Origin: Strobilurus pachycystidiatus | Taxonomy: Eukaryota; Basidiomycota; Agaricomycetes; Agaricales; Physalacriaceae | Assembly: GCA_019915135.1 (NCBI GenBank) | Contig: JAHLMK010000018.1 | Span: 434,001-498,000 of the forward strand | Reading direction: 5' to 3' | DNA: 64,000 nucleotides | Shown here: positions 39,373-49,619 of the stretch, one piece after another | How positions within the stretch are numbered: the stretch's first letter is position 1 | Layout of the letters: the number at the start of each line of letters is the position of its first letter | The notes under the pieces: generated by a model | What the model was told of the DNA's origin: nothing | Databases searched by the model: none | The model's input: only the letters and a program-made list of their open reading frames with translations | Position numbers and translations under genes: made by a program

Positions 39373-40688
39373 ATGACTCATCTCATGTCAACTACTACAG
39401 TTTCTCTCCCTATTTCTCCCTCTGGAGCAACTGTCACGGTGTGCGCTATACATGCAGGACACTTCACCCTCCCCGCCGCGTTCCTTTTCACTCCCGTTCT
39501 CCCTGGTCACGAGGTTCACAGTGCTCCGATCTGGGCATTCCTGGTCGAGCACCACGCAACGGGCAAGAAGGTGATGTTTGACCTCGGCATGAGGAAGGAC
39601 ATGGACAACATTCCGCCTGCGTTTGAGAAGCTGAGCAAGACAGTATCGGAAATGTCTGGGGTGAAAACTGAGATGGTCGTTGACAAGGATGTCGCGACGC
39701 AGCTGAAGGAGGGTGGCGTCGCGTTGGTCGATGTCGGTGCCGTTATCTGGAGGTGGGCAGGCTTACCTTGGGCGTACAAGATGTGCTGATACATGCTCTT
39801 GCGAAGCCATTACCATGTTGACCACGTTGGTGAGTTCCTCCTGTGATCGTAGCACTGTCGTAGCATGATGTTCGAACTCAGAGGGGGATTTTACAGGTGA
39901 CATGGCAACGTTCCCTCCTAGCACAGACCTTGTCATTCACGAGGATACGGACACGCGTACTTTTCCTGAACATGAAGATGCCACGCTCACGAAGAGCTAC
40001 TTTGAGTGCGTTATGTCTTTGATCTACCCACGGACGGACGAAACTGACTAATGATACTTGCAGGAACCGTAAAGTCATAAAGCTTTCCTTCGAAAGACCG
40101 GCCACGACGATCGTTGGCTTGGACGCTCTGGACTACTTTGGCGACGGGAGCTTCTACATCCTTAATACTCCCGGAGTGCGCATTGTATTCTACTCTCTCA
40201 CTTCTTTCTCATCTGACGAATTACCTCAGCATTGCGCTGGCCATGTCTCCGCCCTGGCGCGCGTCACGCCGACGACCTTCGTCATGCTAGGTGGGGACTG
40301 CTGCCACCACGTTGGTGATCTCCGCCCTACGCCACACCATCACGCGTTGTGTCCTTGTCCAGCCCATGTCGCGCAGCTTGCCAACGCCGCCGTATCAAAG
40401 GAGCACTATCCCGATTTCAAGTTGGAGACGAGGACTGAGCCAATGCTTCAACCGAGCAGAACGCTGTACGACGATCATGATACCGCGAAGGAGACGATAG
40501 GGAAGCTTGCGACGCTGGATGCACACCCTGATGTTCTGACTCTATTGGCACACGATGCGACTGCTGAGGGAGTGATCGAGGTCTTCCCTGCAAGTCTCGA
40601 TGAGTGGAAGGCGAAAGGTTGGAAGGAGAAGTTGCTTTGGGCTTTCATACAGGCGGATAGTCCCGAGTTCATGTTCTCCACCAAATGA
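39373..40688 (+). CDS. Metallo-beta-lactamase-fold hydrolase (lactonase-like)
   Basis: From the ATG at 39373 (a second Met follows four codons later) the protein contains VCAIHAGHFTLPAAFLF, PIWAFLVEHHATGKKVMFD and LGM. After an intron comes SHYHVDHVGDMATFP, the zinc-binding HxHxDH motif. Later exons give LDALDYFGDGSFYILNTPG, HCAGHVSALARV (third zinc His) and MLGGDCCHHVG, and the C-terminal part ends in MFSTK. These blocks match fungal N-acyl homoserine lactonase-like/AHL-type MBL enzymes. The in-vivo substrate is unknown; lactones or other esters are plausible. About 350 aa in five exons with GT-AG introns. It sits between CDC48 and an aldehyde dehydrogenase, all on the plus strand. Confidence 0.85.
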
Positions 40689-41400
40689 TCGACGTCTGTC
40701 ATGCATAAGAGTTACATTATGATACCAATGGTCTGAATACTTCGTTCCGCCTCCATAACCAGTGCCACTTCAAATGATTTGCCACCTTCGCGAATAACCG
40801 AATCGGAATAGTCGGGCCGCCGATCGTGATCGCGATGTGGTCCGCCTCCGATCCTTCTTGAGTCTTTCTTTCCGACCATCACATTCTTGTACACAGGCGA
40901 GACGGCTCCCAGCTAACTCTTGTGATCTTGAAGTGATTTCCGTCTTTGCCCGTGGAACAATTGTCCCCACTCCCCGGTCCCTTGAAACTTCAGCGCCTTT
41001 ACCAGGTGACCCGGTCTTATATCGTGATGGAACAGCAAGGCCTTGGTAGTGGCATGGTCCTGGTATGACGCTGGGCCGAGCCGAAAAGCCCATTTCAAAC
41101 TCGAATCCAATATTAAATGTACGTGTTCATCTGCCGTGACCTTATTACAATTCTATCTCGGCTCTTTGGTATGGCCGCCATGTATGTTTCTGAGGGCTGC
41201 GATACTAAGACTTACCCAGAGGATCGGTCAGGAATTGGCCGTCCGACATACCGATACTCAATTATCTACTAGTGACTTTGTGTCATACCATCCTTCCAAC
41301 AGGGCTGACTCTACATTCGAATGGGCGCTTAGCGCTCACCAGTGCGAAGTCAGCGGATACGTATGATACCAGCCACTCAGACCGTCCATTGAATAAAGCA
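40689..41400. other. Intergenic
   Basis: Upstream region of the aldehyde dehydrogenase. Short ORFs without motifs. Confidence 0.4.
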
Positions 41401-41401
41401 G

Positions 41402-41409
41402 TATATAAG
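41402..41409 (+). promoter_or_regulatory. TATA box of the aldehyde dehydrogenase gene
   Basis: TATATAAG about 45 bp before the start codon at 41452. The short leader is consistent with a core promoter. Confidence 0.45.
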
Positions 41410-41451
41410 CGCTCAAAAAATGCGTGTATCGTTACTTTCCCCACATTTCCG

Positions 41452-43741
41452 ATGTCGCAACGCTTTACTCAATTAATAGACACACCAGTATACAAAGGCT
41501 TGGTGTCCGTCAACACGGGCCTATACATCAACGGGAACTTCGTGGACCCAGTTCACAATGACTCTATCGAGTGAGTGCAGCTTCCTGACCGATGCAGCTG
41601 TCTCATTCGAAACTTCTTTCCGGGCAGAACCGTCAATCCAGGTGCGAGCTTCGTACGCTTGGTGCACGCCGGCTTCGTCATTCTCAAATAGTCTCCTAGC
41701 TACGGGCGATGTGATCACCACAGTATCCATTGGCAGGAAAGACGACGTCGACTTGGCCGTTAAAGCCGCTCAGAACGTATGACGAGACTTGACGATTTCA
41801 GGCAGCGCCTGACACTGATCGACCTGCTCTGATAGGCGTACAAAACCGTTTGGGGCCTCAGTGTCCCGGGATATGAACGCGGAAAGTTGCTCAATAGGCT
41901 CGCTGATCTTTTTGAAGAGCATCTCGACGAACTGGCTGCTCTGGAGGTGCTCGACGTAGGTGTGTAAATTGTGCTCCGCCGTTACGTTAGCACCCCGTAA
42001 TCTATATCTGCATTTTCATAGGCCTGCCCTTCGCTTTCCTGAAAGGATTTCTGCTCCCTTATGCCGTCTCCACTCTGCGTTACTTCGGAGGCTGGGCTGG
42101 AAAGGCTCACGGCAAAACTATTGAGGTTCTCAAGTTTCTTCTGAAGTACGGAAAAGGGCATTGATTAGTGTGAACAGACTTCGGAAGCCAAGTTCTCTTA
42201 TACGCGTCGCGAGCCGTTTGGCGTCGTCGTATGGCTCGTCCCTGCTGTCCCCGCATTCATCAAGTACTCATTAGTATTACAGGGTCAAATCATTCCATGG
42301 AATGTACCTCTGGTGAGTTAATCGATACTTCACACATCGAAGATGCCGGAATACGATGCGCATGTCCCTCCGTAGGTGACGCTCATCTCCAAGCTTGCGC
42401 CAGCATTAGCTGCCGGTAACACGGTCGTTTTGAAGGTCAGAAACTCTTCCATCATCATAAGCTTCTGTGACTATCAACTATGATTATCAGCCCTCCGAGA
42501 TTGCCCCTCTCACGTCGCTGAAGGCGGCTGAGCTCATAGCTGCTGCTGGTTTTCCACCAGGCAAGTTTGGTCAGTGACACTGACTTGCTGAGTACTGATC
42601 AGACATCAAGGTGTCGTGAACATTATCAACGGTTATGGCATGTATCACTGCACGGTTTCATACAGCTCAGCATTGACTTCGCCCATAGGTAGTACCGTTG
42701 GTCAGGCCATCAGTGAACATCCACATATCAGAAAGGTCAGCTTCACTGGAAGTACCGCTACAGGTCGACGAATCCAAGAGGCGTCTTTGAGGTCCAACTT
42801 GAAACCCGTCACCCTCGAACTCGGTGGCAAGAGCCCAAACATTATCTTCGAGGACGCAGACTTAGATCAGGCTGTGAAATGGGCCGCAGGCGCGGTGTTC
42901 CAGTCTGCAGGTTCGTATCTGTTTGCTGAGATGGTGGATGATGCATGCTTATTCGTGAATTTCTAGGCCAGATGTGTACCGCCGGGTCACGCATTCTTGT
43001 TCAGGAAAGCATCTACGACAAATTCATCGACGGCCTGACCGTGATGGCTCAGGTCTTTGCTGCCAGAGGTGATCCGTTCGATCCAACTACCAGGCATTCT
43101 CCTCAGATTTCATCTACCCAGCTCAAGGTATTATTGCTTCCCATCTCGCTTTGTATTGTAATTCTTATCCTCTGTTTTTCAGCGCGTCACGTCGTACATC
43201 GAGATCGCCAAGTCGGAGGGTGCCCGCATCCTTGTGGGCGGAAATCAGATGCATGGTGAAGGGTACTACTTTGAGCCCACGATCCTCGAGGTAGACAACA
43301 GCATGCGCGTTGCTCGGGAAGAGATCTTCGGCCCCGTCGCCTGTGTCCTCAAGTTCAGAACCGAGACAGGTCCGTAAGGATATCGTTGCTACCGTTTCTC
43401 GCTGTCTCGTGCTGACACCTTAAATCTTACATAGAGGCCATCGAGATTGCGAATGACACCGAATACGGTCTTGCCGGGGCAGTATTCACCGAGAATTACG
43501 CCCGGGGGATTCGTGTGGTGCATGCGTTGGAAGCTGGTGTCACATTCATAAATGCTTACAACATACTGCACGAGTCGGTGGCCTTTGGGGGGTTCAAACA
43601 GTCTGGGATTGGACGAGAAACTGGGGAGGAGGCTCTGCACATGTTGGTCAGCTTCGTCCTATCGTTGTATCGACCTGACCGTTACTACCCAGATACACTC
43701 AAGTGAAGGCTGTCAACATCAACCTTGGTATTCGTTTGTGA
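41452..43741 (+). CDS. NAD(P)-dependent aldehyde dehydrogenase
   Basis: Oxidises aldehydes to acids, probably in the cytosol as no targeting peptide is visible. The start [10 protein letters not shown] leads to [19 protein letters not shown] chain of small exons then gives [100 protein letters not shown] (general base Glu) and [19 protein letters not shown] (nucleophile Cys). Next come [13 protein letters not shown] and [12 protein letters not shown]. The final intron restores [12 protein letters not shown] before TGA at 43739-43741. About 500-520 aa with all catalytic residues present. The [13 protein letters not shown] form differs from the usual FNxGQxCCAGSR but keeps the Cys. An unusually high exon number, some exons only about 20 bp. 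Confidence 0.92.
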
Positions 43742-44049
43742 TATTTATGACATCTGGAGTTGCTCGAAGGGTGTTTGTAGGGAAAATACTGTCAATTACT
43801 TTGTATCCTTGCTATCATCGAGGTAATTTACATACAGTGAGCGCCAAATCTGGACTTTCCGCTGCGCTCCGAATGGGGCCCCGTCTTTTCTTGCAACTAT
43901 ACTCTGACCTCAGACCCGGGTGGCAAAGCGGGGCGGCTGCTTCGGTCAAACGAGAAAGATGTCCACTACGAGTAGCGAATGAAACTCCGGGGATGACCGG
44001 CTTTGGAATTTTGGAACAGCGCGCAGGGATGTTTGTCTGAGACTCGAAG
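43742..44049. other. 3' flank and hAT insertion site
   Basis: Spacer between the aldehyde dehydrogenase and the left end of the hAT transposon. It contains no gene. Its last bases join the 8-bp target duplication. Confidence 0.4.
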
Positions 44050-44057
44050 GTGGGAGA
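44050..44057. repeat. 8-bp target site duplication (left), GTGGGAGA
   Basis: Identical to 63059-63066. An 8-bp duplication is the hallmark of hAT integration. Confidence 0.9.
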
Positions 44058-44236
44058 TAGCGCTGTGTAAATAACGTGATCACGTTCCTCACAGTGGCGA
44101 GAGCGGCGGGACGCCGCTGTTAGATAACATTGCCCTGTTAATAACATGTTTTCCACATGTCACGTGCGCGCGCAGCGCCGCTTTTTTTGGGGGTAAATCA
44201 CGATAATAACATGCGAGAAACTATGTAAATAACATG
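44058..44236. repeat. hAT left terminal inverted repeat and subterminal AATAACATG motifs
   Basis: The TIR lies at 44058-44075. AATAACATG occurs at 44140-44148, 44205-44213 and 44228-44236. Subterminal motif clusters are the usual binding sites of hAT transposases; that role is inferred. Confidence 0.7.
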
Positions 44237-46097
44237 TGAGAATGGTGATTTACATGTCGAGGAAGTCATCGATGTCCCAGTCGTCGGGACGGCCAGCAGG
44301 AGTAGCCGATGCAGCGGGTCCCGTTGTACCTGCAGATGACTTTGATGTGGAGCCCGGTTGAAGCAGCTCGGCCAACGTGGGGCTGTCCAACTTGATGTAC
44401 TCGGCAATATCGAAGCGTTCCTGTGAGCGAACAACAAAGGGCTGTTCCCTCTCCTCATCCACCTGATCTGTCTCAGCCAGATCATAAGGGTCCGGATGAT
44501 TGAAGAGAATGTCCTCGTATGCAGCCTTGTCCGCCACAGATGGAGTCACATTCTCAGCATTGAGTAGATCCATGAGAGTGGGTGCCGATAATTGAACGGA
44601 CTCTGGTGCCACATCCGGGTGAGTGCTGGTGCTCGTTGTTGGCGTCTCCACTTCCGAGAGTTTGACGTGTGCCGTATGTTTGTAGTTCGCGTCCGAGAAG
44701 CCATTGACATAATAGTCATAGAGGCGCGTACAGTCAATGAGGTTCTCTGGAAGGATTGACGATCGCCGAGCTGCATTGAACCAGCCGAGAGTCGAAGCCG
44801 TACGCTCATCGCAGATCTTGGATGGTGAGATCGAGAAGACCTTCACGGCAACACGCTAGATCGAGCAAGTCAATACGCAGAACTAGTATCAGGAGTGAAT
44901 AGGTACGTACACCAAGCTGATTGGCGCCCGAGTCGCGTGCCAAACCCTGCCAATACTCCAGAGGTGATGTTTCCGCGTCCATATAGTGGTTGCAGAATGG
45001 AGCTTGGTTGTATGCATAGCGTATCAGCTGACTGATGAGCTGAGTGGCCTCCTCCTTGCCACCTGCATCGGCACGCTGCTGCTCTCCCTTCAAGATACTC
45101 ATTGCCGAGGACAGGAACTTGCTGAACAAGCTCGGGTATTTTGATCGTTCCAGTGTTTCGCCAGTAGTGAGGACAGGCATAGTCAGCTGAAGACCGCCCC
45201 GGTGTCGATAGACTGATGAAATTGAAGGTCAGCATAGATAAGCTTAGTTATAGAGAACCGTCGTACCGGGATGCAGAAAGTACCCAAAGAGGAACACGTT
45301 ATACGAGGACACAGTCATCATCATATCGAACCGATGGTTGTAGATTTGAATCACGCGTGCGCGATAGTGACCGACACCCGAATCCGGATTGGCAAGAATT
45401 TTCTCAAGATGCCACGCAATACATACCCAGACGTGAAAGACATCGGCACATGTAGTGTTCTGTCCCTCAAGTGTCAGAATCCCGTTTGCCCCCGACGACA
45501 GCAGCTGTACAAAGCTAGCCAGGTTGGACATGAACTTGTAATGCGCCGGAGTATTACCCAGAAATCCCCTCAATTTCTTTGTCTAGACGTGCATTAGTGT
45601 GATTTATGAGACTCAAAGACGAGTACATACCGCGGGTGTATCAAAAATCAAAGTTCCGGCCGAGTAACAAGTGTTGATTGCAGGCATACACCGCTGAACG
45701 GCAAGTGCTTGATTGTAAGTACTCGAGAAGCGTGTCTCGGAGCTCGATTTCATGCCCTCGCCAATGCCCATCTTTTTGCGCTCTGCACCAAGCTGATGGG
45801 TACCGTAGTTTGACTTCCCGAAGTAGTTAGACAGCCCCGAAACAACGGTGAGATCCTGAAATAACGTGAGTGAGAACCTAGTGCATCTCAAAGAAATGAA
45901 CATACATCTTTGAAGAGTTTGCCAAGATCTTTCATATAGAGGTTTAAGTTATGGCACGGATCGTAAACGTTGAGAATCCATGTATAGGTCGAAGTAATGA
46001 TCCGTTTCGCAACACGAACATTGGGCCCACCATCCCCGCTCACGGCGCTATACTTCTTCGGATCAAACTGCTTTAGAATCTTATGAACAATTAGGTC

Positions 46098-46101
46098 ACG
46101 G
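46098..46101. repeat. 4-bp target duplication ACGG (left of LTR element)
   Basis: Matches ACGG at 61432-61435, immediately outside the right LTR. Confidence 0.75.
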
Positions 46102-46610
46102 TGTCACGGTAAAAGAGGTAAGTTCAAGTTTACCCAAATACCGGTTCAGAGATTGACGGGGCTTTGTTATAGCTCGGCTAATCCCTGATGAGTTCGTGCG
46201 TCAGGTTGAGTAGACGATGTACTCGGGAAACGTTTGTTTACGAGACGGGAAATGCGAGTTTGGAGCTACTGGCTCCCGGATGTATTCGTGCCTGGGTGCT
46301 GTAAATCGGGCTTCGTACCCGCGTGAAGTCTTGGTCGGTGCTAAAAGTCTGGTGGAGCGAATGCGGGACGCTCCCTGAGAGTAAGAGTGGTTTAAACTGG
46401 TAGTATTCGCGTATTGAGTGGTGGTGTAAAACTGTCTGTCGACAGGTAAGCTACTTCTATATATATAGTGCGAGGAAGATTATTTTTAGCCTGCCGCGCG
46501 TACTTACTTTGTTGCCACGTTCGTCCATGTACGACGCGCGTTCTTCAGCTACGTGTCCTGTTACGCGGCTATCCATTCTTTCGATGTGTCGCCCTGTCAT
46601 GGGCGTGACA
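46102..46610 (-). repeat. 3' LTR (509 bp)
   Basis: Near-identical to 60923-61431. Differs from it in the Cs of CACGTTCGTCC (versus TTTGTCC) and TCGATGTG (versus TCGACGTG). Contains a TATATATATA string like its partner. Confidence 0.95.
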
Positions 46611-46684
46611 TTCGCGGGGGGCTTTAATAATTGATCGTCCTCGATCACATTCCAAGAAACATTCGCATTGTTTTACTCTTCAAA

Positions 46685-47086
46685 TTAGAACTCATACACT
46701 TCTCGTAGCTGCAGCAAGGCGTCCGTGGCTGGACTCCACCAAGTACCCTTGCCTTTCTCTGCTTGGTGATCTAGGTCTGGGTAGAACTCGGCTGGCAAGC
46801 ATCTCCAATCTTTATCCGTCTTCTTCTTATTTTCCTTCGCTCGGATGTTCGGCGCTAAGAACTGATTTGGCACGGCTAGAAACCGGGGGTACGAGGTCGT
46901 TCCCGGACGGTTGGCGCTGTCCACTCGGGTGATGATGAATATTGCGTATCCTGTCGCTCGCAAATGCATGGTTTCCACCCTGAAATTTCCTAGTCGGGTT
47001 GCGTTGTATCCATGGAACCATGGTGCGATGGCAAAGCGTGTAAACGTGACCGTCAGGAATATCTGACGCGTAGGCAGGTAGGCCAT
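46685..47086 (-). CDS. 3' accessory ORF of the retrotransposon
   Basis: A 133-codon ORF between integrase and the 3' LTR (LTVTFTRFAIAPWFHGYNAT near the start). The frame stays open upstream of its first Met and overlaps the end of the 47110-47634 ORF in a different frame. The two may once have been one ORF separated by a small indel. No family recognised. Gypsy elements usually have no gene here. Confidence 0.45.
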   Translation of the reverse strand: MAYLPTRQIFLTVTFTRFAIAPWFHGYNATRLGNFRVETMHLRATGYAIFIITRVDSANRPGTTSYPRFLAVPNQFLAPNIRAKENKKKTDKDWRCLPAEFYPDLDHQAEKGKGTWWSPATDALLQLREVYEF

Positions 47087-47109
47087 GTATTCAACGCACA
47101 GCTTGATGG

Positions 47110-47634
47110 TTAGGAAAATGGGCCTGCTGCCAGGTGACAGGTCGTCGCGTTAATTCCAGACGGGTGAATAGATCGTTCATTTCGTGGCTTCTTGGTTCTG
47201 TCAGAACGATCAACTCGGGTGCGATCCACTATGGGGCGTCCCTGTGGCTTACCCAAATATTCTGATCCTTCCGAGTTTACGGTGGCCGACTGACTGCTGA
47301 CCAGCTCGACCCTGGACCCCTCTTGATAAGCTGCAAATATGTTCTGGATGCCTGCTACGGCTGCTTCCTCGCTTTCTCTTGTGGCTTCCTCCGTCGTCTG
47401 TCCCTCCCATTGTCTGCTTCCCTCATCACTGACTGTATTGTATTCGTTTTGCAGCTCTGCCAGGTTGGTGAGGTCGTCAGCCCTTGCTGATACGAGCGGA
47501 TGACCGTAGTCTATCATGGGGAATATCTGCGGAAGCCGTTGCATCTGGGAGGGTTCCAGCGGTGGCGGTTTCTTTAGGTCCATGTCCTGGTCTGATAGCG
47601 CGAGCAAGTTGGGAATTCGATGGGGTGCAGGCAA
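47110..47634 (-). CDS. Second 3' accessory ORF of the retrotransposon
   Basis: A 174-codon ORF downstream of integrase. It is polar and acidic-to-basic, rich in Glu, Gln and Ser, with no domain I recognise. The C-terminal part (DRTRVDRSDRTKKPRNER) is basic, as in nucleic-acid-binding tails. Confidence 0.4.
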   Translation of the reverse strand: MPAPHRIPNLLALSDQDMDLKKPPPLEPSQMQRLPQIFPMIDYGHPLVSARADDLTNLAELQNEYNTVSDEGSRQWEGQTTEEATRESEEAAVAGIQNIFAAYQEGSRVELVSSQSATVNSEGSEYLGKPQGRPIVDRTRVDRSDRTKKPRNERSIHPSGINATTCHLAAGPFS

Positions 47635-47936
47635 GGCCCACTCCAGGTGCAGGTGCTGCTTCTCGTTTTTCTGAGGGCGTATGTGAGTTCTATTCTGTTG
47701 CCTTTAGCCCAATTAACCGTACATTTTTTCTAGCCTGTAGTGTTCGATGGATGGCGTCAATTATTGTGCTGGTCATGGTTGGTGGCAAGGACAGTGAGAT
47801 GGGTCGGCTCCACTTTCTTCTTAAATCAGGTTGCCTGCAACCTGTGTTGGTTAAGCTTTCGAAGTTCCCGTCTTTGTATACGCGTAAGTTCGGCAATACG
47901 TCATGTCGTGGATTTTTTTTCTCACTCGTTTTATTT

Positions 47937-49604
47937 TTAGTCTTTAATTTCTTTTCCTTCTCTGTCTTCTTCTCCGCTGTCACTGTCTTCTCCTACTTGC
48001 TGGGGATCTGATTGCATTTCTGGTCGTTCAGCCAGTATGTTAATAAGCCCTTCTCTACGAGTTACGTAGGGGATTACTCGAAATCCAGCTACCGGACGCG
48101 TCCACAGTGTGCCGTCTAGTTCGGCCAGAAGATAGTTCCCTCGTAGCGTTCGTTTGACTATCTGGTAGGGGCCTAGGTACCTGGGATTGGTCTTCTTTTC
48201 AATGCAATAGGTCATTTCAAACTGGACGTCCCTGACCAACACTAGTTCCCCTTGTTCATAATGACTTCGCTGCAGACGATGCCAGTATCTTTTGTTAAAC
48301 TGTTCACGATTCCTCAGTCGGCTTTTGTATAATGCTTCAGCTACCATCTGAGTGCTGGATTCGAGCTTTGTTAATTGCCGAATTCTCTGGGCTAGCAAGT
48401 CTGCTGTGGTCATTGACCCGGCGAACTCTTCTTCTCCGCAGGTCATGTCTACCAGATCCAATGGCAGAACGGGCTCTACCCCGTGTGCCAGATAGAAGGG
48501 TGAATATCCCGTGGCAGAGTTTATGGTGACCTTATCTGCGTATACCCCAAAGCGGACTTTTGTGTGCCAATTCAGCGGTGCCCCAGTTTCAGGATGCTTG
48601 TCGCACGATTTGATAATGGCTTCCCTTAGGATGAAGTGGCCTCGTTCCACATGGCCGTTTGCGTGCTTGTTGTACGGAGTGATGTGGACGTGCGGAATTC
48701 CCAGTTTCTGTGCTAATATTCTGAAGGCTCCTTGTAGCTCGGGACCATTGTCCGTCACCACTTGTCCAACCACTCCATACCGACAATAGATCTCTTCTTC
48801 CAGGAATCTGGCTAGACTTTCAGCCGTGATTCTTCGAAGAGGGCGAGCCTCTGATAGTCCGGATAAGTCATCTTTTGCGGCTACGATGGCGCTATATCCT
48901 CCGCTAGGCGGCATCATCATTACGTCGAGATACATTTTCTCCATGAACCTTCTGGGCCTGGCCACTGTGGGGGGGATTTGTACTTTTATCAGGTTGCGTG
49001 TTTGGCACTCGTGGCACAAGGATATATAATCGTGCGTGTCTTTCTGCATGTTTGGCCAATAATATCGATGCCTTAGCAGTTCGTAGACTGTGAAGGTTCC
49101 CCTATGTCCTAGATGATCATGCGCCCACTCCAGAATTTGTGGCCGTGCTCGGGGTTCCAGTATCACTTTGAGTGCCTTTCCGTCTTGGCTCTTTTTGTAC
49201 ATGACTCCTTGTTTCACATAGAATTGCAGTACAAGCTTCAGAAATCGTTTCTGCTCTCGTCGCGATCCGCCTAGTTGTCTGATCTGGAAAATGTCGTTAC
49301 TCGAGTCTGACAGGTATTGGTAGACTTGTTGTAGCTCTGAGTCCTGTTTGGCTTGGCGTTGCAAGATGCGAGCCTCATTTTCGGGCTGTGGTGGGTCCAG
49401 GATGTGTCCTACCTCTTGTATCATTCGCGGAATCTTGTATCTCCTAGGTTCCAGGCTTAACAGCGCAATGTTGTCTAGCCATTCATCAGCTTCGTTCCGG
49501 TCTTCTTCTTCGATCTCTTCTGGGGTCGGTCTCCTTCGTGATAATCCATCGGGTCCTCGGAATCTAGCAGCGGGGACATGGGTTAAGTCAAAATCGAACA
49601 TCAA
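47937..49604 (-). CDS. Retrotransposon RNase H C-terminus and integrase
   Basis: The ORF opens with LTHVPAARFRGPDGLSRR, the end of a Gypsy RNase H domain. Integrase follows: HHCC zinc finger (HDHLGHRG ... CHECQ, about residues 165-200), then catalytic core residues in YLDVMM, VTDNGPEL and NGHVERGH (D, D, E), and a GPY-like C-terminal module (NPRYLGPYQIVKRTLRGNY). No chromodomain is visible; the tail is acidic. It is separated from the RT ORF only by TGA at 49620-49622, in the same frame, so it is normally part of one Pol polyprotein. Confidence 0.92.
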   Translation of the reverse strand: MMFDFDLTHVPAARFRGPDGLSRRRPTPEEIEEEDRNEADEWLDNIALLSLEPRRYKIPRMIQEVGHILDPPQPENEARILQRQAKQDSELQQVYQYLSDSSNDIFQIRQLGGSRREQKRFLKLVLQFYVKQGVMYKKSQDGKALKVILEPRARPQILEWAHDHLGHRGTFTVYELLRHRYYWPNMQKDTHDYISLCHECQTRNLIKVQIPPTVARPRRFMEKMYLDVMMMPPSGGYSAIVAAKDDLSGLSEARPLRRITAESLARFLEEEIYCRYGVVGQVVTDNGPELQGAFRILAQKLGIPHVHITPYNKHANGHVERGHFILREAIIKSCDKHPETGAPLNWHTKVRFGVYADKVTINSATGYSPFYLAHGVEPVLPLDLVDMTCGEEEFAGSMTTADLLAQRIRQLTKLESSTQMVAEALYKSRLRNREQFNKRYWHRLQRSHYEQGELVLVRDVQFEMTYCIEKKTNPRYLGPYQIVKRTLRGNYLLAELDGTLWTRPVAGFRVIPYVTRREGLINILAERPEMQSDPQQVGEDSDSGEEDREGKEIKD

Positions 49605-49619
49605 TATCCCCTGTATCCA

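Noticed and set aside
42901..43000. Loss of the aldehyde dehydrogenase catalytic Cys
   Set aside because: The Cys is present in QMCTAGSR once the intron before it is removed.
46457..46648. Short ORFs inside both LTRs (also 61278-61466)
   Set aside because: They are part of the LTR sequence and cross its boundary; not genes.
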